A DNA stretch of 64,000 nucleotides from Leptodactylus fallax. Its lineage: Eukaryota; Chordata; Amphibia; Anura; Leptodactylidae. Under the pieces are notes generated by a model, which had not been told where the DNA came from, did not search any database, and worked only from the letters and a program-made list of their open reading frames with translations. The stretch's first letter is position 1, and each line of letters starts with the position of its first letter. This document shows, one piece after another, positions 11,394 to 23,000 of this stretch. Position numbers and translations under genes: made by a program. The stretch is taken from the NCBI GenBank assembly GCA_947044405.1, contig CAMRHE010001068.1:124001-188000 (forward strand), given 5' to 3'.

Positions 11394-12690
11394 TGACTAT
11401 ATTTGGTATAATATTTCCTATTACCTATATAATATATAGCTGGAGCTGTTCTAGTCTTTTTGTGATTTTTGGGCTTGGTACATCCCATATAAAGCTGCAG
11501 TTTTTCCTCCTCTGCTGTATTGATTTTTCCGCGCTCTGCCTGTAAACACACTTGACTGTAAACCATTCTGACAGACAAATCACAGAAGTTTTTTCCTGGC
11601 CGGTTATGTATTTATGTAGAGGGAATATGGCGGCCCGGACGCGGCGATCCTGGATGAATGGCTAATTACCCTTCGCGTCGCTCTCTCCATTCTAATTGTG
11701 TTGTTGCGGCCCTGACTTTGCTCCCCGGTAAACATATTGATAGCTTTCAGCCGCCTCCATTGTATCTGCGGAGCGACTCTATTCTCTCCAGCTTAATTAT
11801 TTATGTTCTCATCGTGCGCACGTCATGGAGTCCGAGCCAATATCCAGCAGTCATTAGCCGCGCGTACCATGGAATATTCATCATTTGTTTTCTCAGTTAT
11901 TTTGTTGTATTGATCGACAATTCTTGGCTGCTGATACACGAGGACAAGTGCCAAAAGGGACGGCTGGTGCGGTGCATGACATGGGGCGGCATTTAGGCGA
12001 TAACTCCTGTTTGGGGTGTAGTTAATATGATTTAGGTGGTTGTGGTTGTTAGATCGGTGACGTTACCACTAAATCCACATTTCCGTGCCAGTATTATTCC
12101 ATTATAGCGGGCAGAGCTCTTTCATTCTGATACAAAGCTCCAAAGCCTCTGCTTTCCATCACTCATATACTTCTCCTTCAGTGGGAATTATATAAATCTA
12201 TAGGTAGTGAGCTCCCCCTAGTGGTGGCGCAGAGAGTCGTGTCTTCATATGGAGCCGCGTGTGAGAATGACCCCTATAGATGTATAATGAACATTGTTTC
12301 TTCATCCAGGGAATCTTTGCTCCCGTGCAGGCGCCCTGTGCTCTACTTTCCATAATTGGGCTCAGTGGTTCAGGAGCGCTCTGCCTAGTCATAGTGTGAA
12401 CTGTGAAGCCATATATTTAGCTGCACAGTCCTCTCCATGCCCTTCTGTTCTCAACCCTTTGGTTAGTTCAGATTCTTTTTGCCATCCTGTACTATCACAG
12501 TCCAGCCACCTGCTGAATCCAGAACAAAGCTGGAGCCTGGACAAGCACCGGACCCCAGATCAGTAGCATTAACCCTATCACTGCCCTTTACAATTTGAGA
12601 GGCCACTGGGGATCCTTGCAATGACCTCTTTACTGCCCTAAACCATCAGGAAGCTTAATATTAACCCCATCACTGTTCTAGACTGTCAGA
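11394..12690. other. Mostly unique intronic DNA
   Basis: Contains the miniature element at 12,124-12,240. The stretch 11,590-11,900 is unique, with several homeodomain-type cores (TAATTACC, CTAATTGTG, TTAATTATT); it is a possible conserved noncoding element, but that needs an alignment. The open frame at 11,658-11,996 shows no family similarity. Confidence 0.45.
12124..12240. mobile_element. Miniature element with CTCCCCCTAGTGG end
   Basis: Runs from TTCTGATACAAAGCTCCAAAG to GAGCTCCCCCTAGTGGTGG. A copy in the reverse orientation lies at 45,321-45,452 (TGTAGGGGGAGCTCC to TTTGGAGCTCTGTATCAGAG), which shows that the two ends belong to one dispersed non-autonomous element. Superfamily unknown. 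Confidence 0.55.
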
Positions 12691-13690
12691 ACACCTCAGC
12701 CCTGCAGATAGATAGGTTACTGTCACCAGACCCAGCACACACCCCAGCCGCGGGGCAGCGGGCATATCACCCCAGCCCTGCAGATAGATAGGTTAGTGTC
12801 ACCAGAACGGGCATATCACCCCAGCCCTGCAGATAGATAGGTTAGTGTCACCAGAACTAGCATATCACCTCAGCCCTGCAGATAGATAGGTTAGTGTCAC
12901 CAGAACCAGCATATCACCCCAGCCCCGCAGATAGATAGGTTAGTGTCACCAGACCCAGCATATCACCCCAGTCCTGCAGATAGATAGGTTAGTGTCACCA
13001 GACCCAGCATATCACCCCAGTCCTGCAGATAAATAGGTTAGTGTCACCAGAACCAGCATATCACCCCAGCCCTGCAGATAGATAGGTTAGTGTCACCAGA
13101 ACCAGCAATCACCCCAGCCCCAGAAGTGTCACCAGACCAGCATATCACCTCAGCCCTGCAGATAGATAGGTTAGTGTCACCAGATCCAGCATATCACCCC
13201 AGCCCTGCAGATAGATAGGTTAGTGTCACCAGGCCCAGCATATCACCCCAGCCCTGCAGATAGATAGGTTAGTGTCACCAGAACCAGCACATCACCCCAG
13301 CCCTGCAGATAGATAGGTTAGTGTCACCAGACCCAGCACATCACCCCAGCCCTGCAGATAGATAGGTTACTGTCACCAGAACCAGCACATCACCCCAGCC
13401 CTGCAGATAGATAGGTTAGTGTCACCAGACCCAGCATATCACCCCAGCCCTGCAGATAGATAGGTTACTGTCACCAGAACCAGCATATCACCCCAGCCCT
13501 GCAGATAGATAGGTAGGTTAGTATCACTACCATTACCAGGATATCTGTTCCCCACCCTGCAGAAGATAGCTGAGGTCACCCGATATCACCCCACCTGCAA
13601 GATAGGTTTTCACCAAACCACAATCACCCCAGCCCCATAGAGATGGTTTGTCACCACCCCCCCCGCCCTGCAATTACCACCAGACCCAGC
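12691..13690. repeat. 49-bp minisatellite (about 18 copies, decaying right end)
   Basis: The unit contains CAGCCCTGCAGATAGATAGG then TTAGTGTCACCAGAACC. Copies are regular to about 13,540, then break into deleted fragments to 13,690, with short C runs near 13,656 and 13,691. The first units at 12,691-12,760 are variant, containing CCGCGGGGCAGCG. Confidence 0.95.
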
Positions 13691-14290
13691 ATCCCCCCCC
13701 TCCTTTTCTAAGATCTCTGCTTGCTGTCACTTCAGTTTTTATATTTAGCACGTTGTTTTCCATTCTGAATACTGTGATGTCCCCCCCCCCCCCTGCCAAA
13801 AGGTTTCCGTTTCCCTCCCCCCCCTGTAATATTTGTAGGAAAAGCAATGAAACTGCAAAAAAAAACCCCCAAAACATCGAGGCAGTGATCTGTAGCGAGT
13901 GCCGTATCAACTTTCAGCAGATTCTGAGCTGCCCGTCATCGGTTGTAGGATCAGTAACTGGATAGAAGTGACTTTCTCTTGTCGCTCCCATCTTGGCAGA
14001 AGCCGCACAATCCGATCTGCCTGTAATGATGGATTTTATCAGCATCAAACCTGAAACCAAACATCATCTGCTGCCAACATGGCCGACAGCGAGGGTTGTA
14101 ATGGAGCGTGAGAGATCTCAGCGATTGTCTCGTCTGAGTTCGTGGTCAGGCTGGATGTGACCCTGCGCTGCGCTAACCACCGCTATATGGCGATGCTGCG
14201 ATAAGTGGATGACAGGCGATCCATCTCCGCTCACAGTACATGAGGCCAAAAATTGCTTGAAACAATCTAAAGTTCTCTTTCACTGTTGCT
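13691..14290. other. Unassigned intronic DNA with C tracts
   Basis: C runs occur near 13,780-13,793 and 13,815-13,825. No gene or element is recognised. Confidence 0.5.
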
Positions 14291-14399
14291 ATCCAGCTTT
14301 CCCAGAGTCCTGAGTGGTGTGGTTTTGCTAAAGAATGGCTACACGCAATATATAGTTATATAGAAAGATTTGTCATTCTGGATTCTGGAAAGCTGGGTC
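14291..14399. repeat. AGGAAAGCTGGGTG-family foldback
   Basis: ATCCAGCTTTCCCAGAGTCC on the left is inverted as GGATTCTGGAAAGCTGGGT on the right, about 110 bp overall. It has the same arms as the elements near 1.6, 14.6 and 31.7 kb. Confidence 0.55.
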
Positions 14400-14502
14400 A
14401 TTAAGTTCTCTGGAGCTGTACTGGGCTGGTTTCAATGCTAGCTGGGAGATCTGCGTTCAGAGAAAAAGCTTGACTTGCTTTATAGCTTGCAGAGGCTTTC
14501 AC

Positions 14503-14664
14503 ACCCAGCTTTCCCATGCTCCAGAATGCAAACTCTTTCTAGATTTGCTAAGTTATAGCCACTGCTTCCATACTGTGTCCAAAGTTGGCCAATATGTGAA
14601 GAGCCTGGGAAATCTGGGTGGTAAACTGTATGCATGCTTTCATTTATCACCCAGCTTTCCTAGA
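14503..14664. repeat. AGGAAAGCTGGGTG-family cluster
   Basis: ACCCAGCTTTCCCATGCTCC starts at 14,503, an inverted GCCTGGGAAATCTGGGTGG lies at 14,603-14,621, and a further direct ACCCAGCTTTCCTAGATAC ends at 14,666. It looks like two overlapping or composite miniature elements. Confidence 0.5.
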
Positions 14665-14666
14665 TA

Positions 14667-15631
14667 CAGATGTAAATGAATATAACTCTTCATCTTTATT
14701 CATCACGCTGGCAGTGAATTTATTAAAATGTAGGAGCGCCGAGACGACTCCGCACTTAATTGAAGATGTCAGCCGAGCAGAGCCGGGAGTAGCGGACGTT
14801 TCATTCCTTATCTGTCGCCCGCCACTCTAGTCCGCTCCATTCAGCCGGCTCATGTTCTCAGGGCGACGCTGCCATCTCCATTTATGTAGTGACAATAGGC
14901 CTGTGCCGGGCGGGCGTCCTCTACCACCTACTCCGAGGGACACGAACTTCTAAGTCTTTGTAGGATTGAAACAAATGTAACAAGTTCATTCTGTGATTTC
15001 TACTTGTTGATACATTGTTTCCTCCCTAGACGCTGCACGTTTCTGCTGAGATAGAGGCCGCCCGTACACCTGTGATTGGGGTCTCTGGGGACAAAGCCTC
15101 TGGTTAAAGTTAATCTGACTCGATCATTAGACAGACATTCTTCTGAGCTTGTATGTACTGTCTATAAGAAGAGGGGACAAAGTTGCTGCTGCCAAACACC
15201 CCTGACAACAAAAGGATTGGGGATGTGGAAATTCAACCTGCTGAGTTGTTCTTCCTCCTGATATATGCTGCACCTCCTCCCCTCTCACAGCACGAGTCTG
15301 AGCCATCTTAAGGCAGAGATTTCGGCTTCATCTCTCCCCTCCCATCTAGTTTCCTTTCTAACCACCTGAAGAGGTGTAGCTTATAGGGGGTACAAGGACT
15401 GCAATCGCTACCAGGCCTTGGATCCCCATGGGCGTCTTTACAGCATAAGAAGACACCAGTATTAAAGACTGCACAGGGTAAGGGAAGGCCCCGTAAATTT
15501 TTTTGCATTGGGCTGCAGGAGCTTCAAGTTTTGCCTTTGCCCCTATAGCCATTAGATGGTTGGCCGGTGCTGCCGACCTCAGCCAGTTTGGCTGATAACA
15601 CATCTCTAGTGTTTGGGCTGCTTTACTGCAG
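14667..15631. other. Unassigned intronic DNA
   Basis: No gene or repeat recognised. Open frames at 15,076-15,261 and 15,308-15,603 lack any recognisable domain. Confidence 0.5.
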
Positions 15632-16138
15632 TTAAAGGGAAAGTCTCAGCCCCTTTATGCTGCCCTTCATGATTTGTGCCTGTTATGTGTGTATATACGG
15701 CTACAAGCCATCCCTTTCTGTGCACTGCCAGCAGTGTGAGGCTGGGGTCCCCGATACTCCCCTCTGCATTTTGCTGAGGATTTTTTTTTTATCATTATAT
15801 GCCTTGCTGGGGTTAAAGGAAATGGACTTTGAACACCCCTTTAATGAGGTTCTTGCCCTTTCTGCCCACTCCCTGCTGATGGACAGCTTTCTCCCTTCTA
15901 TAGTGCATAGTGAGAAAGCTGTCAATCAGACAGGGGGGGGTCTGGATCGCGTGACTACATCCGTCTCGGGGGCTGTACTCGGCTTGTCATTGGCAGTTCT
16001 GTAGAGGTGAATGTATCTTGGAGTAATGGACCTCTGTTCTTGTGATTAGATGGGGCAGGGGGTGTCTCACCGATCCAACGTTCATTACCTGCCCTGTGGA
16101 TAGGTTACATGTTTACAACTTTCACTACAACCCCTTAA
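15632..16138. mobile_element. TTAA-type miniature element, 507 bp
   Basis: Bounded by TTAA at 15,632-15,635 (TTAAAGGGAAAGTC) and at 16,135-16,138 (CACTACAACCCCTTAA). The right interior has CCTGTGGATAGGTTACATG, shared in type with other copies of this class. The open frame inside (15,657-16,004) is not a transposase, so the element is non-autonomous. Confidence 0.6.
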
Positions 16139-16609
16139 GCTTTTTACTGACTGAGGTCACTGAACATTACGGAGCGGCTGCAAGCGGGTAGAGGGCCCGC
16201 GCCGCTCGGAGATGTTACTGTCCTCTGCTATGAAGTTTCATATACTGAGTATCGGAGCTGCACCGTACAATCCATCTCTGCTGACAGCTGTGGTCTAGGA
16301 TGAGCGCAGCTCTGGCTTCATATAATACAATCTCTGGCTTCATCTTTGGGGTCAGGTCTTGTGGTTGACGTCCAGGCTGCAGATTCCGGTCTCATTTTTC
16401 ATCTCTCGCTGCTGAGTGAATATTAAGATTCTTAGGATAATGCGGCTTCTTCTGTTCTTATCGCAGATCTACCGGTCTCATCTCGTATAGAATTGCAGGT
16501 CAGCCTGGAAGTGGCCATTACTGAAATGGGTCAATAGACCGCATAAGAGGAGCGCTCAGTAACCTGCACAGCCCAGGAATACCGTAAATTCTCTCCAGGA
16601 CTCTTCATA
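16139..16609. other. Unassigned intronic DNA
   Basis: No recognisable gene or repeat. Confidence 0.5.
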
Positions 16610-16857
16610 TGTGGTGGTGACTGCTGTGATGATATAATGACCTAATAGCGAATTCTTTGATGATGTAATAGCGTAATAGTGACTGCTCTGATGATGTAAT
16701 GTGGTGACAGGGACCGCTCTGACGATGTAATGACCTAATCAAGAATGTTCTGGTGATGTAATAGCGTAATGGGGAACGCTCTGATGATGTAATTAGGTGA
16801 TGGTGACCACTCTGTTGATGTAATGTGATGACACGGACCACTCTGATGATGTAATGC
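16610..16857. repeat. 31-bp minisatellite (about 8 diverged copies)
   Basis: Units contain CTCTGATGATGTAATG followed by variable GTGGTGACAGGGACCG-like sequence. Divergence between copies is high, with TAATAGCG and GACCTAAT variants, so this is an older array than the 35-bp one 0.4 kb away. Confidence 0.85.
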
Positions 16858-17279
16858 AGTGCTGATATTTCTCATCATAGGATTGCAATCACACAATCCG
16901 TACCCAGCAAACTCCTCTAATGTTGGGTCACAAAAGCTTCTGTGTTATCTTATCCCAACAAATCCCACGAGAGCCGAGCAGCAGATTAATGGCGCATTAA
17001 TGTGTAATACATCAGGACCACAGAGAGACCTCAAATCTCCACCGGGAAAGTTCCACAATTACATTTACTTCTTTACTGCTAATATCAGCAGAACATGCGG
17101 ATGCCGGACACATTACTGTATAATCCTGTGCTCTTATCTCCATGTTCACATTAATATTGATGTGTGCTGAAAATTCTGCTAAAATGTTCTGCAGATGAAA
17201 GATTAGAGAGAAACGAGACGAGAAAACAAAGTCCTCCAAGGGGGGGAGAGTGGAAGTGGCTCATCTACCACAGATAATA
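16858..17279. other. Unassigned intronic DNA
   Basis: No recognisable feature. The overlapping open frames on both strands (16,859-17,239) have no family similarity. Confidence 0.5.
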
Positions 17280-19442
17280 CATTATTATTATACTGCCCCC
17301 TATGTGCAAGGATACAACTACTATAATACTGCTCCTATGTACAAGAATATATCTACTATAATACTACTCCTATGTACAAGAATATAACTACTATAATACT
17401 GCCCCTATGTACAAGAATATAACTACTATAATACTGCCTCCTATGTACAAGAATATAACTACTATAATACTGCTCCTATGTACAAGAATATAACTACTAT
17501 AATACTGCTCCTATGTACAAGAATATAACTACTATAATACTACCTCCTATGTACAAGACTATAACTACTATAATACTACCCCTATATACAAGAATATAAC
17601 TACTATAATACTGCTCCTATGTACAAGAATATAACTACTATAATACTGCTCCTATGTACAAGAATATAACTACTATAATACTGCTCCTATGTACAAGAAT
17701 ATAACTACTATAATACTAACGCCTATGTACAAGAATATAACTACTATAATACTACCTCCTATGTACAAGAATATAACTACTATAATACTGCCCCTATGTA
17801 CAAGAATATAACTACTATAATACTACCTCCTATGTACAAGAATATAACTACTATAATACTGCCCCCTATGTACAAGAATATAACTACTATAATACTACTC
17901 CTATGTACAAGAATATAACTGCTATAATACTGCTCCTATGTACAAGAATATAACTACTATAATACTACCTCCTATGTACAAGAATATAACTACTATAATA
18001 CTGTCCCCTATGTACAAGAATATAACTACTATAATACTACTCCTATGTACAAGAATATAACTACTATAATACTACCTCCTATGTACAAGAATATAACTAC
18101 TATAATACTGCTCCTATGTACAAGAATATAACTACTATAATACTGCTCCTATGTACAAGAATATAACTACTATAATACTGCTCCTATGTACAAGAATATA
18201 ACTACTATAATACTGCTCCTATGTACTAGAATATAACTACTATAATACTGCTCCTATGTACAAGAATATAACTACTATAATACTGCTCCTATGTACAAGA
18301 ATATAACTACTATAATACTGCCCCTATGTACAAGAATATAACTACTATAATACTACCTCCTATGTACAAGAATATAACTACTATAATACTACCTCCTATG
18401 TACAAGAATATAACTACTATAATACTGCTCCTATGTACAAGAATATAACTACTATAATACTGCTCCTATGTACAAGAATATAACTACTATAATACTACCT
18501 CCTATGTACAAGAATATAACTACTATAATACTGCTCCTATGTACAAGAATATAACTACTATAATACTGCTCCTATGGACAAGAATATAACTACTATAATA
18601 CTACCTCCTATGTACAAGAATATAACTACTATAATACTACCTCCTATGTACAAGAATATAACTACTATAATACTGCTCCTATGTACAAGAATATAACTAC
18701 TATAATACTACCTCCTATGTACAAGAATATAACTACTATAATACTACCTCCTATGTACAAGAATATAACTACTATAATACTGCTCCTATGTACAAGAATA
18801 TAACTACTATAATACTACCTCCTATGTACAAGAATATAACTACTATAATACTACTCCTATGTACAAGAATATAACTACTATAATACTGCCCCCTATGTAA
18901 AAAAATAAAACTACTATAAACTCCCTCAAGAAACACCATACTACCTCCTATGTACAAGAATATAACTACTATAATACTACCTCCTATGTACAAGAATATA
19001 ACTACTATAATACTACTCCTATGTACAAGAATATAACTACTATAATACTACTCCTATGTACAAGAATATAACTACTATAATACTACTATGTACAAGAATA
19101 TAACTACTATAATACTACTCCTATGTACAAGAATATAACTACTATAATACTACTCCTATGTACAAGAATATAACTACTATAATATTACTCCTATGTACAA
19201 GAATATAACTACTATAATACTACTCCTATGTACAAGAATATAACTACTATAATATTACTCCTATGTACAAGAATATAACTACTATAATATTACTCCTATG
19301 TACAAGAATATAACTACTATAATACTGCTCCTATGTACAAGAATATAACTACTATAATACTGCTCCTATGTACAAGAATATAACTACTATAATATTACCT
19401 CCTATGTACAAGAATATAACTACTATAATACTACTCTGTACT
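17280..19442. repeat. 35-bp minisatellite, array B (about 61 copies)
   Basis: Same unit and orientation as the array at 8,551-11,393 (TATGTACAAGAATATAACTA core). The left-edge unit is diverged (GTGCAAGGATACAACTAC). A damaged patch lies at 18,896-18,945. Near 19,085-19,440 several units carry the private variant TAATATTACTCC, showing local spread of one variant. Confidence 0.97.
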
Positions 19443-20326
19443 AATATAACACAGTTTGTGACTCTCCGTTTTTATTAGGTCTAATTCATAACATAATAAA
19501 CTTCTAATTTCCTAATTTAATCATTTTTATTGCAGCCTTTGATATCTCCGATTCTCCTTCCATGCATATACTGTACTTATTTGATGTTACAGGGCGGTTA
19601 GTAATTAATTTCACGCAGGTAACATTGGCCTCGGGAGACGTTTGATGCGTGTGAGGTAGAAGACGTCCTCGCCAGCCGCGTCGCTATTCACCGCTCCGTC
19701 TCTTGAAGGGCATTTGTTACACGTTTTATGTTTATCTCAAAGCGTCTCGGCAAGAAAAGTGAATCTGCATCCTGAGCAGCGCATTTGTATGCTGGGCCGT
19801 GCGGTGCGCTCTCCTCCCGGGGTAGATGGGTTTTCTAGTGTTGTCGTGTATTAGGGGCATCCTTTCTGTTGTCTGCTAATCGACAGTTCAAAGCAGATGG
19901 CAGGACGAGAAGGAGGCGCCGCCATTACGCCGTGATCCTGCGCTTTTTTCTGCCAGTCTGATAATGAACATTGAGGAGAAGAACATTAATAAAATATAAT
20001 TAGATGTGGAGTTGGGAGCTCCGGGGTCTGTGGTGCGATCAGGGCGACTGTTCTGCGTTACGGGATTTTTTTTTTATTTTTTTTTTTTATACCGACAAGT
20101 TACCTTTTTATTAGTTTATTATAATAGTTCAGCTTTACGGCTAGAACACTGACCCATTATATGGCCCCATACACATGTCTTGCGTTATATCAAGGGCTAG
20201 TGTATGGGGCTGGGAGCACGGCGCAAAACTCAGGACAAGTCCTAGAACTGTCCGTTTTGCGGCCCAGGCTCGCTGTAGGTTGTTAATGGGTCCGATTATG
20301 GACCTGGCAAATACACATGGTCAAGC
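19443..20326. other. Mostly unique intronic DNA
   Basis: No gene recognised. A T-rich tract lies at about 20,066-20,091. The last 20 bp lead into the 91-bp array. Confidence 0.5.
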
Positions 20327-21150
20327 ATTGTCAGGACTGGTCACATTGTACCCGCACTAATACATTGTAACAAAGCACAGGAGAGAGCTTTGTGCTGCTG
20401 TGTGTAGCTTACAGAGGATTGTCCGGACTGGTCACATTGTAGCTGCACTAATACATTGTAACAAAGCACAGGAGAGAGCTTTGTGCTGCTGTGTGTAGCT
20501 ACAGAGGATTGTCCGGACTGGTCACATTGTACCCGCACTAATACATTGTAACAAAGCACAGGAGAGAGCTTTGTGCTGCTGCTGTGTGTAGCTCACAGAG
20601 GATTGTCCGGACTGGTCACATTGTACCCGCACTAATACATTGTAACAAAGCACAGGAGAGAGCTTTTTGCTGCTGTGTGTAGCTCATAGAGGATTGTCCG
20701 GACTGGTCCCATTGTACCTGCACTAATACATTGTAACAAAGTACAGGAGAGAGCTTTGTGCTGCTGCTGTGTGTAGCTCACAGAGGATTGTGCGGACTGG
20801 TCACATTGTAGCTGCACTAATACATTGTAACAAAGCACAGGAGAGAGCTTTGTGCTGCTGCTGTGTGTAGCTCACAGAGGATTGTCCGGACTGGTCACAT
20901 TGTAGCTGCACTAATACATTGTAACAAAGCACAGGAGAGAGCTTTGTGCTGCTGTGTGTAGCTCACAGAGGATTGTCCGGACTGGTCACATTGTAGCTGC
21001 ACTAATACATTGTAACAAAGCACAGGAGAGAGCTTTGTGCTGCTGTGTGTAGCTCACAGAGGATTGTCCGGACTGGTCACATTGTAGCTGCACTAATACA
21101 TTGTAACAAAGCACAGGAGAGAGCTTTGTGCTACTCACATTGTAGCTGTA
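20327..21150. repeat. 91-bp tandem repeat (about 9 copies)
   Basis: The unit contains GGATTGTCCGGACTGGTCAC, then CACTAATACATTGTAACAAA, then GGAGAGAGCTTTGTGCTGC. Length varies by 3 bp with CTG copy number (GCTGCTGTG or GCTGCTGCTGTG). A short relative, GATACATTGTAACAAAC, is seen outside arrays at about 29,819 and 39,807. Confidence 0.95.
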
Positions 21151-22152
21151 AATCTCTCTGAAGCTTCTGAGAATGTTCCCATTAATTGAAAGCAATGAGA
21201 GATTTGTAAGGTTCTGCGCCAATTTCAGAATTTTTTTCCTATATAAATAGTTTTATAGCGCGCTTTTATTATTTCTGGATTCATTAACCCCTTATTTCTG
21301 CTGCGTTCTCTATTGCACCTTTTCCCTTCATCCTATTTCAGTGCACGGACCCTCAATGTCATTATAACATTCCCTCCATATTAATCCGCCAGCGCTGCGA
21401 GTCCCTGAGGCCGGGGGTCACCCTCTAGATTATTTAGCACCGCTGCTGCTGGCCATGACTACAGATATTGCCCCCGATCTCGCGGCGTCCATGAATAATA
21501 ATCCTGGTTTTATTTTCGTGACTATTCCACTGTGAAATCGATTAGTGAGTGTCAGGTTGGGACTTCGGCGTTACATGGCTGAAATATGGCGGCGCTGCGG
21601 CCTCACCGCTCACCTTCCCTTAATTTAATTATTGCTGTATAATTGCTATTGATCCAGTCCATATAACCGGTGACAAGGCGATTAGTTTCTGAGTAACGGA
21701 CAAGGCGCGGCCTACGTTTATAGACTGTGGCTGTTGTAAAACCCGGCGATTTAGTGATGGGGTTTTTACGAGATGGACGGAGTTGCTCCATAATTTTAAA
21801 TATCGGATTTGCAATTGTTATATATAAACACACCTATACATTATTCATTATATAGATCTACACACACACAGCCATTGACTATCTGGAGCACTACCCCCAT
21901 CATACTGTACAACCCTCTCCTCTCTGAGCACTGTTTTATCCCTTTTGGACTCGGATAATTGGTAAAGAGGTTCCGCAGTAGCCTGGGCAATATACATGGC
22001 GTACACTATAACGCAAATCCTTTTCTCAAAAGAGGTTCTGCAGCAGTTGTAAAAGGGAAAGATTTATGTCTGTTAACAGAAAACTTCCAGTAAAGGAAAT
22101 ACACTTTCTGGGTTTGGAAAGAAGAGGTTCTGCAGCAGCTGAGGTATGCATA
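21151..22152. other. Unassigned intronic DNA
   Basis: No gene recognised. Three spaced copies of AAGAGGTTCTGCAGCAG or a close variant occur near 21,964, 22,029 and 22,123, a degenerate repeat of unknown origin. Confidence 0.5.
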
Positions 22153-22515
22153 TTAAAGGGGTTTTTCTAGGCTAAAATGAATAAGCTGTCATCAATACTA
22201 GATTGGGGAGGGAGTGACACCCCGGCACTCCCACCGCTCACCTGTTCTCAGAACCCAATACACAGAGGATGGAGCAGGAAGCAGACAGCGCTGTTCTCAG
22301 TGTAGTGGCAGAACTGAGTCACTGCAGCTTAGGTCTTATTCGTGAATGGGATCTGATCTGCAGTACCTGGTCTGGCCACTACACGGAGAACGGAGCTCTC
22401 TGCTTCCTGCTCCATCCTCTGTGTATCAACTGTTGAGAATAACTGACTTATGGGGGTCCCAGGATTCGGATCCCCACATGTCTGATATTGATGACCTATC
22501 CCTAGGAGTTGGACA
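22153..22515. mobile_element. TTAA-type miniature element, right end decayed
   Basis: Starts TTAAAGGGGTTTTTCTAGGC at 22,153 and has the family's mirrored interior: CATCAATACTAGATTGG near the left and GATATTGATGACCTATCCCTA near the right. GGGGGTCCCAGGATTCGGATC and paired TGCTCCATCCTCTGTGTA/TACACAGAGGATGGAGCA arms lie in the centre. The right TTAA is not visible. Confidence 0.6.
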
Positions 22516-23000
22516 CTACATTTGGCCTTTAGTGATGCTGTAGGGGAATAGGCAAAGCAGGACTCCCTATGATCAGCTTGTTTTTGATGGGCCCATCCAA
22601 TAAAGATGGATTGTTCAAAGCGAAGCCCCCATTAATGGAAATGTAACTTCATTGAGTGGTACATAGTAGATAATGCCATTTATAAGAAAGCAGAAATGAA
22701 ATCCGGACCTCTTAAGAAGTGTTTGCCCTCTCCTGCGTCCTCTCTCCCCAACCCTGCTGAGCTGGCAGAAAAGACTTTCAGCAATTTACTTGTTGTCAAT
22801 CCAAAGCGTCGTCACATCTGTAAAGAGCCGAAGATCAATGCTGAGGATGACGTGTAGAGTGCAAGATGATACCGGACTACAGGAACCAGAAAACCGCAGA
22901 GCTATAAAGTATCCTGGTCTGCCGAGACTACTAGTCTAATATACTGATTCTATTCCGTAAGTCCTGGACAAGTCATTATAGATGAAAGTTATATGTAATC
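22516..23000. other. Unassigned intronic DNA
   Basis: No recognisable gene. The final bases (TAATCTACAAACATTACATT) grade into the next array. Confidence 0.5.

Noticed and set aside
11590..11996. Homeodomain-site-rich stretch as an enhancer
   Set aside because: TAAT cores are frequent by chance; without an alignment or chromatin data it is only noted as a possible conserved element.
15657..16004. 115-codon open frame inside the TTAA-type element
   Set aside because: No transposase motif and no similarity to a known family; the element is too short to be autonomous.
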